Origin: Alteromonas hispanica
GTDB taxonomy: Bacteria; Pseudomonadota; Gammaproteobacteria; Enterobacterales; Alteromonadaceae
DNA: 64,000 nt
Assembly: GCF_010500915.1 (NCBI RefSeq)
Contig: NZ_JAAAWP010000001.1
Span: 620,001-684,000, forward strand
Direction of reading: 5' to 3'
Made by a program: the position numbers and the translations under genes. The notes beneath the pieces are model-generated. The model saw only the letters and a list, made by a program, of their open reading frames with translations. It was not told the DNA's origin and ran no database searches. Numbering within the stretch: position 1 is the stretch's first letter; every line of letters begins with the position of its first letter. Of this stretch, positions 16,725-25,320 are shown piece by piece.

Positions 16725-16757
16725 AAAAGCGCTAAACATTAGTGCTTTAGGGCTTTT
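16725..16757 (+). terminator. probable intrinsic terminator after hmgA
   Basis: AAAAGC-G-CTAAA / TTTAG-G-GCTTTT stem with one internal mismatch and a 9-base loop, ending in TTTTATT. It separates hmgA from hpd, so hpd probably has its own promoter in the 165 bases that follow. Confidence 0.55.
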
Positions 16758-16921
16758 ATTACCTCATTAAACCGCTGCGAATTTTAGAGTGAAAACTTAT
16801 CGTTACAGCTTTGCTTTCCATAGCAAAAGTAGGTGTTGGTAGCGTCTATTGCTTGTGTTTTAACGTCGCGCTTACAATCGACTCACAATTACAAAAACAT
16901 ATCCACGAAGGAAAACTTCCT

Positions 16922-17998
16922 ATGGCAGATCTATTTGAAAATCCCATTGGTTTAGACGGCTTCGAATTTTTAGAATTCACCGCACCAGAGAAAGGTATCT
17001 TAGAACCCATGTTTGAAGCGATGGGTTTTACGCTTGTGGCTCGCCATAAATCAAAAGACGTTGAATTGTGGCGTCAAGGCGACATTAACCTTTTAAGTAA
17101 TTACGAGAAAGACTGTCATGCTGCCTACTATGCTGAAGAGCACGGCCCTTCTGCTTGCGGCATGGCGTTTAGAGTAAAAGACTCACAAGTAGCTTATAAA
17201 GAAGTGTTAGAGCGTGGGGCACAGCCCATGGACACTTACACCGGTCCGATGGAACTAAAACTGCCTGCAATAAAAGGTATCGGCGGTGCCATGCTATACC
17301 TCATCGACCGTTATAAAGGCGAAAATACTATTTACGACATCGACTTTAACTGGATTGAAGGCGTAGATCGTCATCCAGTTGGATGTGGTTTCCATACTCT
17401 AGATCATCTTACGCACAACGTTTACCGTGGTCGCATGGACTTTTGGGCAAACTTTTACGAGAAGCTCTTTAACTTCAGAGAAATTCGCTATTTCGATATT
17501 AAAGGGGAATACACAGGACTGCTGTCTAAGGCGATGACAGCTCCAGATGGCAAAATCCGTATTCCGCTAAATGAAGAAGCTGTTGGCGGTGGCGGTCAAA
17601 TTGAAGAATTTTTGATGAAATATAACGGCGAAGGCATTCAACATATTGCGTTTGCCTGCGATGATTTAGTCGCTTGCTTAGATAAGTTGAAAGCCAGAGG
17701 TATGAAGTTTATGACGCCTCCGCCTAATACTTACTATGAAATGCTAGAAGAGCGCCTTCCAGGTCATGGCGAAAATGTTGAAGAACTTCAAAAGCGCGGA
17801 ATATTACTCGACGGCACAACAAAAGATGGCGAGCCTCGACTGCTGCTTCAAATATTTTCTGAGACGGTATTTGGCCCGGTTTTCTTTGAGTTTATTCAGC
17901 GCAAAGAAGATGATGGCTTCGGCGAAGGAAATTTCAAAGCGCTGTTTGAGTCTATTGAGCGTGACCAAGTTAGCCGCGGCGCTATTAATAAAAAGTAG
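16922..17998 (+). CDS. hpd: 4-hydroxyphenylpyruvate dioxygenase
   Basis: 358 residues from the ATG at 16922 ([13 protein letters not shown]), preceded by GAAGGA; the upstream extension reads as non-coding. The enzyme converts 4-hydroxyphenylpyruvate to homogentisate, the substrate of the neighbouring HmgA. Two VOC-like halves are visible. The Fe(II) facial triad is seen as His in [14 protein letters not shown], His in [13 protein letters not shown], and Glu in [20 protein letters not shown]. Length is typical. Two hairpins follow the gene. Confidence 0.95.
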   Translation: MADLFENPIGLDGFEFLEFTAPEKGILEPMFEAMGFTLVARHKSKDVELWRQGDINLLSNYEKDCHAAYYAEEHGPSACGMAFRVKDSQVAYKEVLERGAQPMDTYTGPMELKLPAIKGIGGAMLYLIDRYKGENTIYDIDFNWIEGVDRHPVGCGFHTLDHLTHNVYRGRMDFWANFYEKLFNFREIRYFDIKGEYTGLLSKAMTAPDGKIRIPLNEEAVGGGGQIEEFLMKYNGEGIQHIAFACDDLVACLDKLKARGMKFMTPPPNTYYEMLEERLPGHGENVEELQKRGILLDGTTKDGEPRLLLQIFSETVFGPVFFEFIQRKEDDGFGEGNFKALFESIERDQVSRGAINKK

Positions 17999-18027
17999 CG
18001 AGCAACAAGCTACTCGATAAAAGCGCT

Positions 18028-18053
18028 AGCCCTTGCGGCAAGGGCTTTAATTT
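18028..18053 (+). terminator. hairpin 1 after hpd
   Basis: AGCCCTTG-CGG-CAAGGGCT followed by TTAATTT. An 8-bp stem, 30 bases after the stop codon. Confidence 0.65.
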
Positions 18054-18085
18054 ACGGCGAATGAAGTTTCATTCGCCGTTTTTTA
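18054..18085 (+). terminator. intrinsic terminator after hpd
   Basis: Perfect 12-bp stem ACGGCGAATGAA / TTCATTCGCCGT with a 2-base loop, then TTTTTTATT. It lies directly between the convergent hpd and VOC genes and may also serve the minus strand less well. Confidence 0.88.
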
Positions 18086-18090
18086 TTGTC

Positions 18091-18462
18091 TCATTCATCG
18101 CCATTTTCACTCCCCTTTTCATATAGCGCAAAGGGGGCGCCGGAAGGGTCTAGGGCGACGCAAAAAAGGTCACTACCGTGATGTTTCACGTCCCCCACTT
18201 GGGTTCCGCCTGTCTCTTTTAATGCGGCCAGTGATTTTTCTACACTATCAACGGTGAAATAATTAATCCAACCACCTGGTAGTTCGCTATTTACCCCTCT
18301 TTTATGGCAAATGCCTCCAATTGGCGTGCCGTCGGGCTTCATCATTACGTAGTCGCTGTATCCGCCCATGTCTATCGCCTGTTTCTGCCATCCCATTACC
18401 GCCTCATAGAAATGCACTAACTCCTCTGCACAGTCAGTTGTAATATCACACCAATCAGCCAT
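18091..18462 (-). CDS. VOC-family (glyoxalase/bleomycin-resistance fold) protein
   Basis: 123 residues. WCDITTDCAEELVHFYEAVMGWQ, the GYSDYVMMKPDGTPIGGICH strand region, and the end LFCVALDPSGAPFALYE are typical of the short VOC proteins annotated as hydroxylase-like or glyoxalase-like. Metal ligands cannot be fixed with certainty. It is convergent with hpd, separated by a terminator. Substrate unknown. Confidence 0.8.
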   Translation of the reverse strand: MADWCDITTDCAEELVHFYEAVMGWQKQAIDMGGYSDYVMMKPDGTPIGGICHKRGVNSELPGGWINYFTVDSVEKSLAALKETGGTQVGDVKHHGSDLFCVALDPSGAPFALYEKGSENGDE

Positions 18463-19018
18463 AACTCTTCCTTAATAAAATTTTGGATTTACGCATTTTT
18501 GTTTATCTTTGCTAATCTTTGCATATGTAGCGGCACAGCAAATATGCAGAGATATTTATTCAGTTTAGCTTATGTCACTAAAAGCGACTTATCTTGTTGT
18601 GTAAAAAGTTGCCCTCATTCATCAAATGTGGCTGTTATGAAGTGATCTGAACAAAAGGTATAAGGCCGAGTTGGAAAAGTTAAACAACGGTGCATATTAA
18701 CGGCACTTAGATCTTATCTGCTAACGCGCTTTTCGCTAAAGATTAGACATAATGTCAAGCAAAGAAATTGCAAAAAATATAAACATTTTTTATTTAAGTT
18801 GTAGACATAGCCTGTGGAAAATGCTTGTTAAACCGTTAATGTTATCCACTGAGCTTTTTTTGTACAGTTTATTTTTTTGTTTAATATCAACAAATTAAGG
18901 GAACACCCCAAACTACTCAACAAACTTATCCACAGATAAAGTGGATAACACGTGACACTTAATCACAGTTAATGGTTTAATGTGGATATGTTGAAGTATT
19001 CATATTTTTAGATAATCC
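18463..19018. other. 556-base AT-rich intergenic region
   Basis: No gene seen. The right third carries the cluster of DnaA-box-like sites described separately; the left part is AT-rich without recognisable elements. Confidence 0.5.
18813..18989. promoter_or_regulatory. cluster of DnaA-box-like 9-mers
   Basis: One consensus box TTATCCACA at 18926-18934, two TTATCCACT boxes (18842-18850 on plus, 18940-18948 on minus), and two single-mismatch boxes on the minus strand (TTTTCCACA at 18813-18821, ATATCCACA at 18981-18989). Five sites in 177 AT-rich bases directly upstream of the ACT-domain gene. No dnaA, dnaN, gidA or mnmG is nearby, so a chromosomal origin is not indicated; a DnaA-titrating or DnaA-regulated site is possible. 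Confidence 0.5.
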
Positions 19019-19408
19019 ATGCCTAAACAAACACTCTTTGTACACGACGAATTATTCACTATTCACAGTCTAGATCCAGACTCAAGCATTCCTTCGTCAG
19101 TGCTTAGTAGCCCTCTATTTTTTCTTGGAAAAACCGAAGACGAGCTCTCTATTGTGGTGCCAGAGTCTGTGGAAGTCGATTCTATCGACCGCGACGAAAA
19201 TTGGAGAGCATTAGAGTTGCTAGGCCCCCTTCACCTCTCTATGGTGGGTATTATGGCTGAACTTGGACAGGTTTTAGCCGCGGTAAAAGTCTCTATTTTT
19301 GTTGTGTCCACGTTCGACACCGACTTCTTTTTGGTAAAGGACAACAAACTTAGTGATGCTGTAAAAGCGCTTAAGAAAGCTGGTTATACCGTCAACGAGA
19401 CTCCGTAA
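19019..19408 (+). CDS. ACT-domain (CASTOR-like) protein
   Basis: 129 residues. The pattern VPESVEVDSI, WRALELLGPLHLSMVGIMAELGQVLAAVKVSIFVVSTFDTDFFLVKDNKLSDAVKALKKAGY (quoted in parts: GPLHLSMVGIMAEL, ISIFVVSTFDTDFFLV-type strand, AVKALKKAGY) is that of small ACT proteins that sense amino acids. The likely role is ligand sensing rather than catalysis; no fused enzyme domain is present. It is followed two bases later by the EIIA-like gene, so the two are probably cotranscribed and cotranslated. Confidence 0.8.
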   Translation: MPKQTLFVHDELFTIHSLDPDSSIPSSVLSSPLFFLGKTEDELSIVVPESVEVDSIDRDENWRALELLGPLHLSMVGIMAELGQVLAAVKVSIFVVSTFDTDFFLVKDNKLSDAVKALKKAGYTVNETP

Positions 19409-19410
19409 CA

Positions 19411-19914
19411 GTGAAAAAAGGCCAGTTACTTTTTAGTGCACCTGACTCATACAGAAAGTCGTTTGATGTGTTAGCGCCTATGAGCGGACAGGTAAAACCG
19501 TTAAGTGCTGCCAGTGATAGCCTATATGCAAAGGGGTATTTTGGACCTGGAGCGGCAATCACATCACCATCGTCAAGTGTGAAAGCCCCTTTTAGCGGTA
19601 TCTGCACTCGCGTTATCCCACTTGATTACGCTGTTGAAATTAAGTCGAGTGCAGGACTAAAGTGTTTGATCAAATACGGTAGCGATACCCATCAATTGCA
19701 TGGCGCTCAATTTTCTTGCGCAATAAAGACAGGTGATACATTTAAAGCGGGTTCTCTATTATTTACCGTTAATTCTAGCTGGCTAAAGCAGCAAGGCGTC
19801 GAAAATATTTGTATAATGACCATATTAAACGCCCATGCATTACTTGGCGTAATGGCCACAGAGAGAAAACATGTAGACGCTGTGGAAGATCCATTACTCA
19901 CGCTATTCGTGTAG
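19411..19914 (+). CDS. EIIA-Glc-like protein lacking both phosphotransfer histidines
   Basis: 167 residues from a GTG two bases after the ACT gene. The PTS EIIA-1 fold is visible: VLAPMSGQVKPLS, FGPGAAITSPSSSVKAPFSGICTRV, then YAVEIKSSAGLKCLIKYGSDTHQLHG, GDTFKAGSLLF. In EIIA-Glc the two active histidines (H75 and H90 in E. coli) sit at the start of the first strand and in the VHxGxDT motif. Here these positions are Y73 and K88. The protein therefore cannot relay phosphate in the usual way. It may be a regulator that keeps the protein-binding face of EIIA. C-terminal residues 120-167 are atypical. Confidence 0.75.
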   Translation: MKKGQLLFSAPDSYRKSFDVLAPMSGQVKPLSAASDSLYAKGYFGPGAAITSPSSSVKAPFSGICTRVIPLDYAVEIKSSAGLKCLIKYGSDTHQLHGAQFSCAIKTGDTFKAGSLLFTVNSSWLKQQGVENICIMTILNAHALLGVMATERKHVDAVEDPLLTLFV

Positions 19915-19948
19915 CCCCATGCTTGTTTGCTAATTTTTATGGGTTATT

Positions 19949-20020
19949 GGCATAGCTTATTGACATGGCTTAGCGGCATGGCTTAGCGGCATGACTTAGC
20001 GGTGTAGCTCAGCGGCATGG
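19949..20020 (+). repeat. 13-bp degenerate tandem repeat, about 5.5 copies
   Basis: Units start at 19949, 19962, 19975, 19988, 20001 and 20014 (partial), around the consensus GGCATGGCTTAGC. Copies differ at 0-5 positions, most in the outer ones. It lies between the EIIA-like gene and yffB, 56 bases before the latter. Confidence 0.9.
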
Positions 20021-20075
20021 TTTAAATACGCACACGACACAAATAAACGGTTTTATAAGTACGGAATAGATATAT

Positions 20076-20423
20076 ATGAGCACTGTTATTTACGGTATTC
20101 CAAACTGCGATACAATTAAAAAAGCAAAAAAATGGTTAACCGAACGGGATATTGAATTCACGTTTCACGACTATCGAAAAGACGGCGTAGACTCAGAGTT
20201 TTTACAACGCGCCGAAGCACATCTTGGCTGGGAAGTAATGCTGAACAAACGCGGCACCACCTACAGGCAGCTTGATGAAGCAGAAAAAGCGACCATCGAT
20301 AGAGAAAAAGCTCTGGCCCTGCTTGAACTTCACCCGGCCATGATTAAGCGCCCAATTATGGTTCACAACAATCAATTCCATATTGGTTTTAAACCTGCTC
20401 AATACGAGGAAATATTTTGTTAA
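20076..20423 (+). CDS. yffB: ArsC/Spx-family protein YffB
   Basis: 115 residues. The start [20 protein letters not shown] has the single conserved Cys of the ArsC/Spx thioredoxin-like fold, followed by [23 protein letters not shown] and AMIKRPIMV. YffB/DapE pairing is conserved in many gammaproteobacteria, where YffB is proposed to be a glutathione-dependent thiol reductase; its real role is not settled. The 3' end overlaps the dapE start by 7 bases. Confidence 0.88.
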   Translation: MSTVIYGIPNCDTIKKAKKWLTERDIEFTFHDYRKDGVDSEFLQRAEAHLGWEVMLNKRGTTYRQLDEAEKATIDREKALALLELHPAMIKRPIMVHNNQFHIGFKPAQYEEIFC

Positions 20424-21553
20424 ACGATTCAGTCATCGACATTGCTAAAAATCTGATCAACCGCCGTTCGGTTACACCAGAAGACGCCGGTTGTCAGGAT
20501 GCGATGAAAACATTTCTCGACGCTTTAGGTTTCAACAATGAGACCATGGTGTTCGATGACACCACAAATTTATGGTCGCGACGCAATACCGAAGGCCCAC
20601 TGTTCTGTTTTGCAGGCCATACTGATGTTGTCCCAAGTGGACCTGAAAGTGCTTGGAAGACATCTCCTTTTGTCGCCACAGAAATAGACGGTTATCTGCA
20701 TGGTCGTGGAGCCGCAGACATGAAGGGCAGCTTAGCAGCTATGCTGGTCGCTACCAGAGAGTTTGTGAATAAGTACCCCGATCACAAAGGCAGCATCGCA
20801 TTTTTGATCACCAGCGATGAGGAAGGGCCATTTATCAATGGCACTACCCGCGTTATTGATACCCTTGAAGCGCGCAATGAAAAAATTGACTGGTGTTTAG
20901 TTGGCGAGCCATCTTCTACTGACCACGTTGGCGACATTGTGAAAAACGGACGTCGAGGCTCGCTAACCGGCGACCTAATTGTTAAAGGTATACAGGGGCA
21001 TGTTGCTTATCCTCACCTAGCCAAAAACCCTGTTCATATGGCCGCAGCTGCACTCGATGAACTAGCTTCTTCACACTGGGACAATGGCAACGATTTCTTC
21101 CCGCCCACCAGCTTTCAGATATCTAATATCCATGCTGGTACAGGCGCAGGTAATGTTATTCCCGGTGAAATGCACGTGTGTTTTAACTTCCGCTTTTCAA
21201 CAGAAGTTACCAACGACATTCTCATAGAGCGCACCAAAGCCATCTTGGACAAACACGAGCTGGATTACGATATTAAGTGGACATTCAACGGACAACCATT
21301 CCTTACCGACTCTGGCGCTTTACTTGAAGCCACTCAAGGCGCTATTGAAGCGGTAAAAGGCACGCCAACGGTGCTTTCAACTGCCGGCGGTACATCCGAC
21401 GGTCGCTTTATCGCCCCCACTGGAGCGCAAGTTATAGAGCTAGGCCCGGTTAACGCTACCATTCACAAAATAGATGAATGCGTAAAAATGTCAGATTTAG
21501 AACAACTCGCCGACATGTACTTCGGTATTTTAGAACGCCTGCTGGCTAACTAA
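20417..21553 (+). CDS. dapE: succinyl-diaminopimelate desuccinylase
   Basis: 378 residues from a TTG start preceded by GAGG, overlapping yffB. It hydrolyses N-succinyl-LL-diaminopimelate to LL-diaminopimelate and succinate for lysine and peptidoglycan synthesis. M20 metallopeptidase features: first zinc His in [12 protein letters not shown], bridging Asp in [12 protein letters not shown], catalytic and metal Glu in TSDEEGP, and the C-terminal His in [11 protein letters not shown]. Length is standard. Translation is coupled with both neighbours, by overlap on each side. Confidence 0.96.
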   Translation: MLNDSVIDIAKNLINRRSVTPEDAGCQDAMKTFLDALGFNNETMVFDDTTNLWSRRNTEGPLFCFAGHTDVVPSGPESAWKTSPFVATEIDGYLHGRGAADMKGSLAAMLVATREFVNKYPDHKGSIAFLITSDEEGPFINGTTRVIDTLEARNEKIDWCLVGEPSSTDHVGDIVKNGRRGSLTGDLIVKGIQGHVAYPHLAKNPVHMAAAALDELASSHWDNGNDFFPPTSFQISNIHAGTGAGNVIPGEMHVCFNFRFSTEVTNDILIERTKAILDKHELDYDIKWTFNGQPFLTDSGALLEATQGAIEAVKGTPTVLSTAGGTSDGRFIAPTGAQVIELGPVNATIHKIDECVKMSDLEQLADMYFGILERLLAN

Positions 21554-22239
21554 TGCCATCAAGTATTTTAAAGCAACAGTGGCTAGGCCAGCAAAACGAC
21601 TACTTAGTAGACGCTGGCCATGGTCACTTTCTTCACCCTGATGTGAATGATGCTGTTAAGGCGATGCAGCAAAAAGCGCATTGTGACGGTATCGATTTAC
21701 AAATAGTAAGCAGCTATAGAAGCTTCGACCGTCAACTGGCTATTTTTAATAGAAAATGGCGGGGGGAAGCTGTGTTACGAGATGCCCAAGGTAACGAGCT
21801 TATTATTAGCGAATTGTCTGACACCCAAAAATTACAGGCTATTCTGACATGGTCTGCATTACCTGGAGCCAGCCGACATCATTGGGGTACCGATCTTGAT
21901 GTCTACGACAGAACCTCTGTTTATCAATGGAGCGGTAGCTTTGAGTTGGTAGAGCAAGAATATTTATCCGAAGGCCCTTGCTATGCGTTAGCGTGCTGGC
22001 TTGAGGATAATATGAATGAATTTGGCTTTTACCGCCCTTTCGAGAAAAATGTTGGTGGCGTGGCGCGAGAACCCTGGCATATTAGTTATAAAAGTGTGGC
22101 GTCAAACTTTGAGTTGGCTAGAAGTGAAAATGCATTAGCCGATGCCCTTACGCAAAGTGAGATTCTTGGCAAGGACATTATTTTAGGCCAACTGCCCTCG
22201 TTGTACGAACAATACGTGCTTAATAAGGGCGAAAGCTAG
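21553..22239 (+). CDS. M15-family D-alanyl-D-alanine carboxypeptidase-like protein
   Basis: 228 residues, starting in the last base of the dapE stop codon. The VanY/M15B signature is complete: VSSYRSFDRQLAIFNRKW, the zinc site SRHHWGTDLDVYD, and the last ligand in EPWHISY. The likely activity is zinc-dependent cleavage of D-Ala-D-Ala or related peptide stems. No signal peptide is obvious, so either the protein acts in the cytoplasm on recycled muropeptides or export is unusual. Operon position after dapE fits a role in peptidoglycan turnover. Confidence 0.85.
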   Translation: MPSSILKQQWLGQQNDYLVDAGHGHFLHPDVNDAVKAMQQKAHCDGIDLQIVSSYRSFDRQLAIFNRKWRGEAVLRDAQGNELIISELSDTQKLQAILTWSALPGASRHHWGTDLDVYDRTSVYQWSGSFELVEQEYLSEGPCYALACWLEDNMNEFGFYRPFEKNVGGVAREPWHISYKSVASNFELARSENALADALTQSEILGKDIILGQLPSLYEQYVLNKGES

Positions 22240-22308
22240 CCGCCTCTAATACCCTGTGAGTTGAGCATAATATTTCGCTGTCATATCTTTATAAACGGAG
22301 AACACTCA

Positions 22309-22509
22309 ATGGACACAACATGGATAGTCTTGATTATTGTACTCGTGCTAGGTGTCATTGTTGGCAACATTACTCTGTTGAAGTACAGCGCAAAATTTAA
22401 GTTCCCTACGCCATCAAAGCCCTTTGATAGCAATAAAAAGCAGGATGACGACAAGGCGAGTAAAAAAACGTCAAATGGGTTTGACGATGAAGATGATGAC
22501 GAGTGGTAA
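22309..22509 (+). CDS. DUF2897-type small membrane protein
   Basis: 66 residues from the ATG at 22309 behind CGGAGAA; the upstream extension is rejected. One N-terminal membrane helix (TWIVLIIVLVLGVIVGNITLL) is followed by a Pro/Lys linker and a strongly acidic tail ending FDDEDDDEW. This matches the small DUF2897 family seen in Alteromonadales. Function unknown; probably inner membrane with the tail in the cytoplasm. Confidence 0.75.
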   Translation: MDTTWIVLIIVLVLGVIVGNITLLKYSAKFKFPTPSKPFDSNKKQDDDKASKKTSNGFDDEDDDEW

Positions 22510-22660
22510 ATCTATCGTTTTTAAAAACAAAAAAGCGCAACATTCGATATGTCGCGCGTTTTAGCAATGTCACAACTACGCCATAGAATAAAACAAGACT
22601 TCGTTAAAAACAGGCATAGCGCTGGCTGCTTTTATCAATGCAGGCGTTTAACAACTTACG

Positions 22661-22735
22661 TTCCGGTAAAAGGCTTTGTGGTGACAGGCTTTCCAGTATA
22701 AAGCTTTCCAATATCAGGCTTTAAAGAGGCGAAGT
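22661..22735 (-). repeat. 15-bp degenerate tandem repeat, 5 copies, at the ybjQ 3' end
   Basis: Exact 15-base units at 22661, 22676, 22691, 22706 and 22721, each ending in the motif AGGCT or a one- or two-base variant (plus strand). The last unit covers the stop codon and final codons of the minus-strand ybjQ gene. Confidence 0.9.
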
Positions 22736-23047
22736 TTTCACTGCGGTGCCGCTAATGCTCACCATAAGCATACTGCCTTTATCGCCAATAACTTGGTAAT
22801 CAAGGTCGATACCCACCACTGCATTGGCACCCATTGCCCTTGCTTCGTGCTCAATTTCACTAAACGCCAACTTTCTAGCCGTAGTAAGTTCTTCTTCGTA
22901 TGAACCAGAACGTCCGCCCACGATGTCTCTGATAGAAGCAAATAAGTCTTTAAATACATTGGCCCCCATTACCGCTTCGCCAACCACGATGCCGCAATAT
23001 GCATCAATTTTCTGACCTTCAAGTGTAGGGGTTGTAGATATAATCAT
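22721..23047 (-). CDS. ybjQ: YbjQ/UPF0145 family protein
   Basis: 108 residues from the ATG at 23047, chosen because GGAG stands just before it; a start four codons earlier would cover that site. The conserved core [47 protein letters not shown] (in parts), and [16 protein letters not shown] is that of UPF0145. These are pentameric soluble proteins of unknown function. The last codons lie in a 15-bp repeat tract. Confidence 0.88.
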   Translation of the reverse strand: MIISTTPTLEGQKIDAYCGIVVGEAVMGANVFKDLFASIRDIVGGRSGSYEEELTTARKLAFSEIEHEARAMGANAVVGIDLDYQVIGDKGSMLMVSISGTAVKTSPL

Positions 23048-23075
23048 AGGTAACTCCATTTAATTTAGGTTTTAT

Positions 23076-23483
23076 TCAGGATGTTAGTTTCAATTTTAAT
23101 TCTGAAATTATCTCTGCAGCATCGCTTTCTTCATAGGCCACAGAGCTCTGATTCCCCCATACGGGTTTAGGCCACGCCACGTCACTTTCAAAACGGGCAA
23201 CATGATGCACGTGCAGTTGCCTAACCACATTGCCAAGCGCTGCCACATTAAGCTTATAAGGTGAAAATAACTTCTGCATTACTTTAGATACTTTGGCAGA
23301 CTCACTCAGCAGCATTTGTTGCTCTTGCTCGGTTAAATCAATTATTTCAGCCACGTCATCTCTCATCGGCACTAAAATAAGCCATGGGAATTGACTGTCA
23401 TTCATTAAAAGTACACGACTGAGCGTTAAATCGCAGACAAAAAATGTATCATTCTGTAACCGACTGTCTAATTCAAACATCAA
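23076..23483 (-). CDS. HIT-domain nucleotide-binding hydrolase
   Basis: 135 residues. The histidine triad is QLHVHHVAR (H-x-H-x-H with the central catalytic His), preceded by FPWLILVPMRDDVAEI. HIT proteins hydrolyse nucleoside phosphoramidates or dinucleotides. The start overlaps the astE 3' end by 11 bases, so the two genes share a transcript. The ATG pair at the start leaves one codon of uncertainty. Confidence 0.88.
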   Translation of the reverse strand: MMFELDSRLQNDTFFVCDLTLSRVLLMNDSQFPWLILVPMRDDVAEIIDLTEQEQQMLLSESAKVSKVMQKLFSPYKLNVAALGNVVRQLHVHHVARFESDVAWPKPVWGNQSSVAYEESDAAEIISELKLKLTS

Positions 23484-24513
23484 GATCGTCCAGTTTTGTA
23501 GGCACTACCGTAAGCAGTGCTCGTTGGCCAATAGCCACTTTTGCATTAGGAAATACAATAGCTTCCCCGTCTACTTGGGCTGTATAGTCTGTGCCCGGCT
23601 CCGAGGCGAGAACGGTTCCTTTTGGATAACCCGTAAAGTTTGGCGTATCGTCGTCGAAATGCAGTGTAAACTCTTCTTGTTGTCTGTTTATCACTTGGTT
23701 AACCCGAAATATATCAAGCTCATCCATGTCCACTTGGGGCGAATAATCATTGCTGGTTATAAGAGAAACCAAAGCGTCTTTAGCTTCCTTAAAGCGACTC
23801 ATGTCGTTTTGTCCAAAAGGCTTTACCTTGCCAAGCTCTACCGTAAACGCATGAGCATTGTGGTAGAAAGAAGAGAAGTAACTAAATGTAGTTGTCGGGT
23901 TTTCTGAAAGAAGAATAGTTTTTACGCCGCACGCAGCAAGAAATGCAAGCTGACTTTTGCTGTGTTTTCTATCGTGAAGATACGGATACACCGCAAACTT
24001 CTCATTTTTAGACTCACGAATTGCAGTATGTAAATCGTAATGCAAACGCTCACCGTTTTGCTCGTTCTGCCTCGTGAAAAAATCAGCTACTGCATCTTCA
24101 AGGGCTTTCGCACGCTTACGTTCATCGTTTATCAGTCCCTCTCCTTCTGAGTGCGCTCCGCTAAATAAGCGGTTCATATTCTCTTGAACAAAGCGCTCTG
24201 CAATATCCATTGCAGGTAAGTTACCAAACAGAAAAAGCACATTGTGCGACAGGGAAAGTTGACCAGATAAAATACGCTGCACCAGCTCATCACATATTTC
24301 TATAGGTGCTGTCTCATTACCATGAACACCGCAAGATAATACTACTTTCTTCTTGCTCGTAGTGTTGCCTACGGGATGAAATTGAATGATGCCCGGCGCA
24401 GTAATAATCACGCTTGTGCCATTGGCCAATTCGAAGGTCATTGGTGCTGAAAATAGAGAAGGCGATTGTCGGGATAAGGCGAGAAAGTTTCCGCCATCGA
24501 TAAGTTGCTGCAT
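23473..24513 (-). CDS. astE: succinylglutamate desuccinylase/aspartoacylase family (AstE)
   Basis: 346 residues. Zinc site residues in SCGVHGNETAPIEI (His, Glu) and in HYDLHTAIR (His). Further family features are NLPAMDIAERFVQENMNRLF and the late VELGKVKPFGQND. The enzyme removes succinate from N-succinylglutamate as the last step of the arginine succinyltransferase pathway. The other ast genes are not in the window, so a different acyl-amino-acid substrate cannot be excluded. It overlaps the HIT gene. Confidence 0.85.
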   Translation of the reverse strand: MQQLIDGGNFLALSRQSPSLFSAPMTFELANGTSVIITAPGIIQFHPVGNTTSKKKVVLSCGVHGNETAPIEICDELVQRILSGQLSLSHNVLFLFGNLPAMDIAERFVQENMNRLFSGAHSEGEGLINDERKRAKALEDAVADFFTRQNEQNGERLHYDLHTAIRESKNEKFAVYPYLHDRKHSKSQLAFLAACGVKTILLSENPTTTFSYFSSFYHNAHAFTVELGKVKPFGQNDMSRFKEAKDALVSLITSNDYSPQVDMDELDIFRVNQVINRQQEEFTLHFDDDTPNFTGYPKGTVLASEPGTDYTAQVDGEAIVFPNAKVAIGQRALLTVVPTKLDDLDV

Positions 24514-24684
24514 AGTTAACCTACGTAATCAAGAATGCTAATAGTCTAACGACACCCTTGATTAAAAGCACGTTTTCGCGCGCAAAATCTGAGTATTAAC
24601 AACATAGAAAGCGTAAAGAGCACTTCACCTAAAAGGCTGGCGAAAGCATTCTTTTTACTCACAATCTATTTTTATGAGCGTGCT

Positions 24685-24729
24685 CAGTTACATTTACTCA
24701 TTGTGGTTTTACTCATTTTGGCTTCTACT
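24685..24729 (-). repeat. 15-bp degenerate tandem repeat, 3 copies, after nfeD
   Basis: Units at 24685, 24700 and 24715 share the pattern TT-T-TTTACTC on the plus strand. The tract ends at the nfeD stop codon. Confidence 0.7.
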
Positions 24730-25168
24730 ACTTTTTAGCGCTTACGATGAGTATACCTACCTCAACATCTTGAATGAAAACACTGGTGCCGGCCGCTAAC
24801 TGCTCATCGCTTTTTACTTTCCATGTTACTCCAGAATAGTGCAACGATGATGATTGAGCAGGCCCCACGTCTTGAGAAAGCTCTACTACATTACCTACCA
24901 AGTCGCTTTTTACTTTGCGAGGCGCCCTATCTCGTTGAAGATATTTCATAGGTTTCCACAGTGCCACCATAAGAATGGAATCTAGCACAGATACCGCAAT
25001 AAAAAGATTTAGTACACTGGGCTCAAAAACGCCCATATACACTAATGCAGAGGTGACTATTAAAGATAGCCCTAGTGTGAAAAGCAAAATAACTGAGAAC
25101 CCTAGTAGCGATTCTAAAATCATTAATACCAAGCCTAATGCAAGGAGGTAGCTTTCTATATTTTCCAT
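24728..25168 (-). CDS. NfeD-like membrane protein
   Basis: 146 residues from the ATG at 25168; the frame extends 31 codons further upstream, but that part is only the translated 15-bp repeat tract. Three or four membrane helices (LLALGLVLMILESLLG, VILLFTLGLSLIVTSALVYMGV, LNLFIAVSVLDSILMVALW) precede a soluble OB-type domain (GNVVELSQDVGPAQSS, VTWKVKSDEQLAAGTSVFI). NfeD proteins partner with stomatin-type SPFH proteins; here the SPFH gene lies directly upstream. Confidence 0.88.
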   Translation of the reverse strand: MENIESYLLALGLVLMILESLLGFSVILLFTLGLSLIVTSALVYMGVFEPSVLNLFIAVSVLDSILMVALWKPMKYLQRDRAPRKVKSDLVGNVVELSQDVGPAQSSSLHYSGVTWKVKSDEQLAAGTSVFIQDVEVGILIVSAKK

Positions 25169-25184
25169 AACTCTATTTCCAAAC

Positions 25185-25319
25185 AATAGTTTGCGTAATC
25201 GTACTTGGCGTGAAAGTACTTGGCGTAACAAAACCTTGCATAGCAGGCCTTTGCATAACACGCTTTTGCAAAATCAGGCTTTTAATGGCAGTGCTTTTCA
25301 TAACAAAAAGCTTCACGCA
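25185..25319 (-). repeat. 15-bp degenerate tandem repeat, 9 copies, between qmcA and nfeD
   Basis: Units at 25185, 25200, 25215, 25230, 25245, 25260 (16 bases), 25276 (14 bases), 25290 and 25305. On the minus strand the consensus is close to GTTACGCAAAGNNCT. It fills the whole space between the stop of the SPFH gene and the leader of nfeD. Confidence 0.9.
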
Positions 25320-25320
25320 A

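Noticed and set aside
18813..18989. Chromosomal origin of replication
   Set aside because: DnaA boxes are present but none of the usual origin neighbours (dnaA, dnaN, mnmG, rpmH) is seen.
19949..20020. Possible CRISPR or iteron array
   Set aside because: Units are adjacent without spacers, are degenerate and are too short; no cas or rep gene is near.
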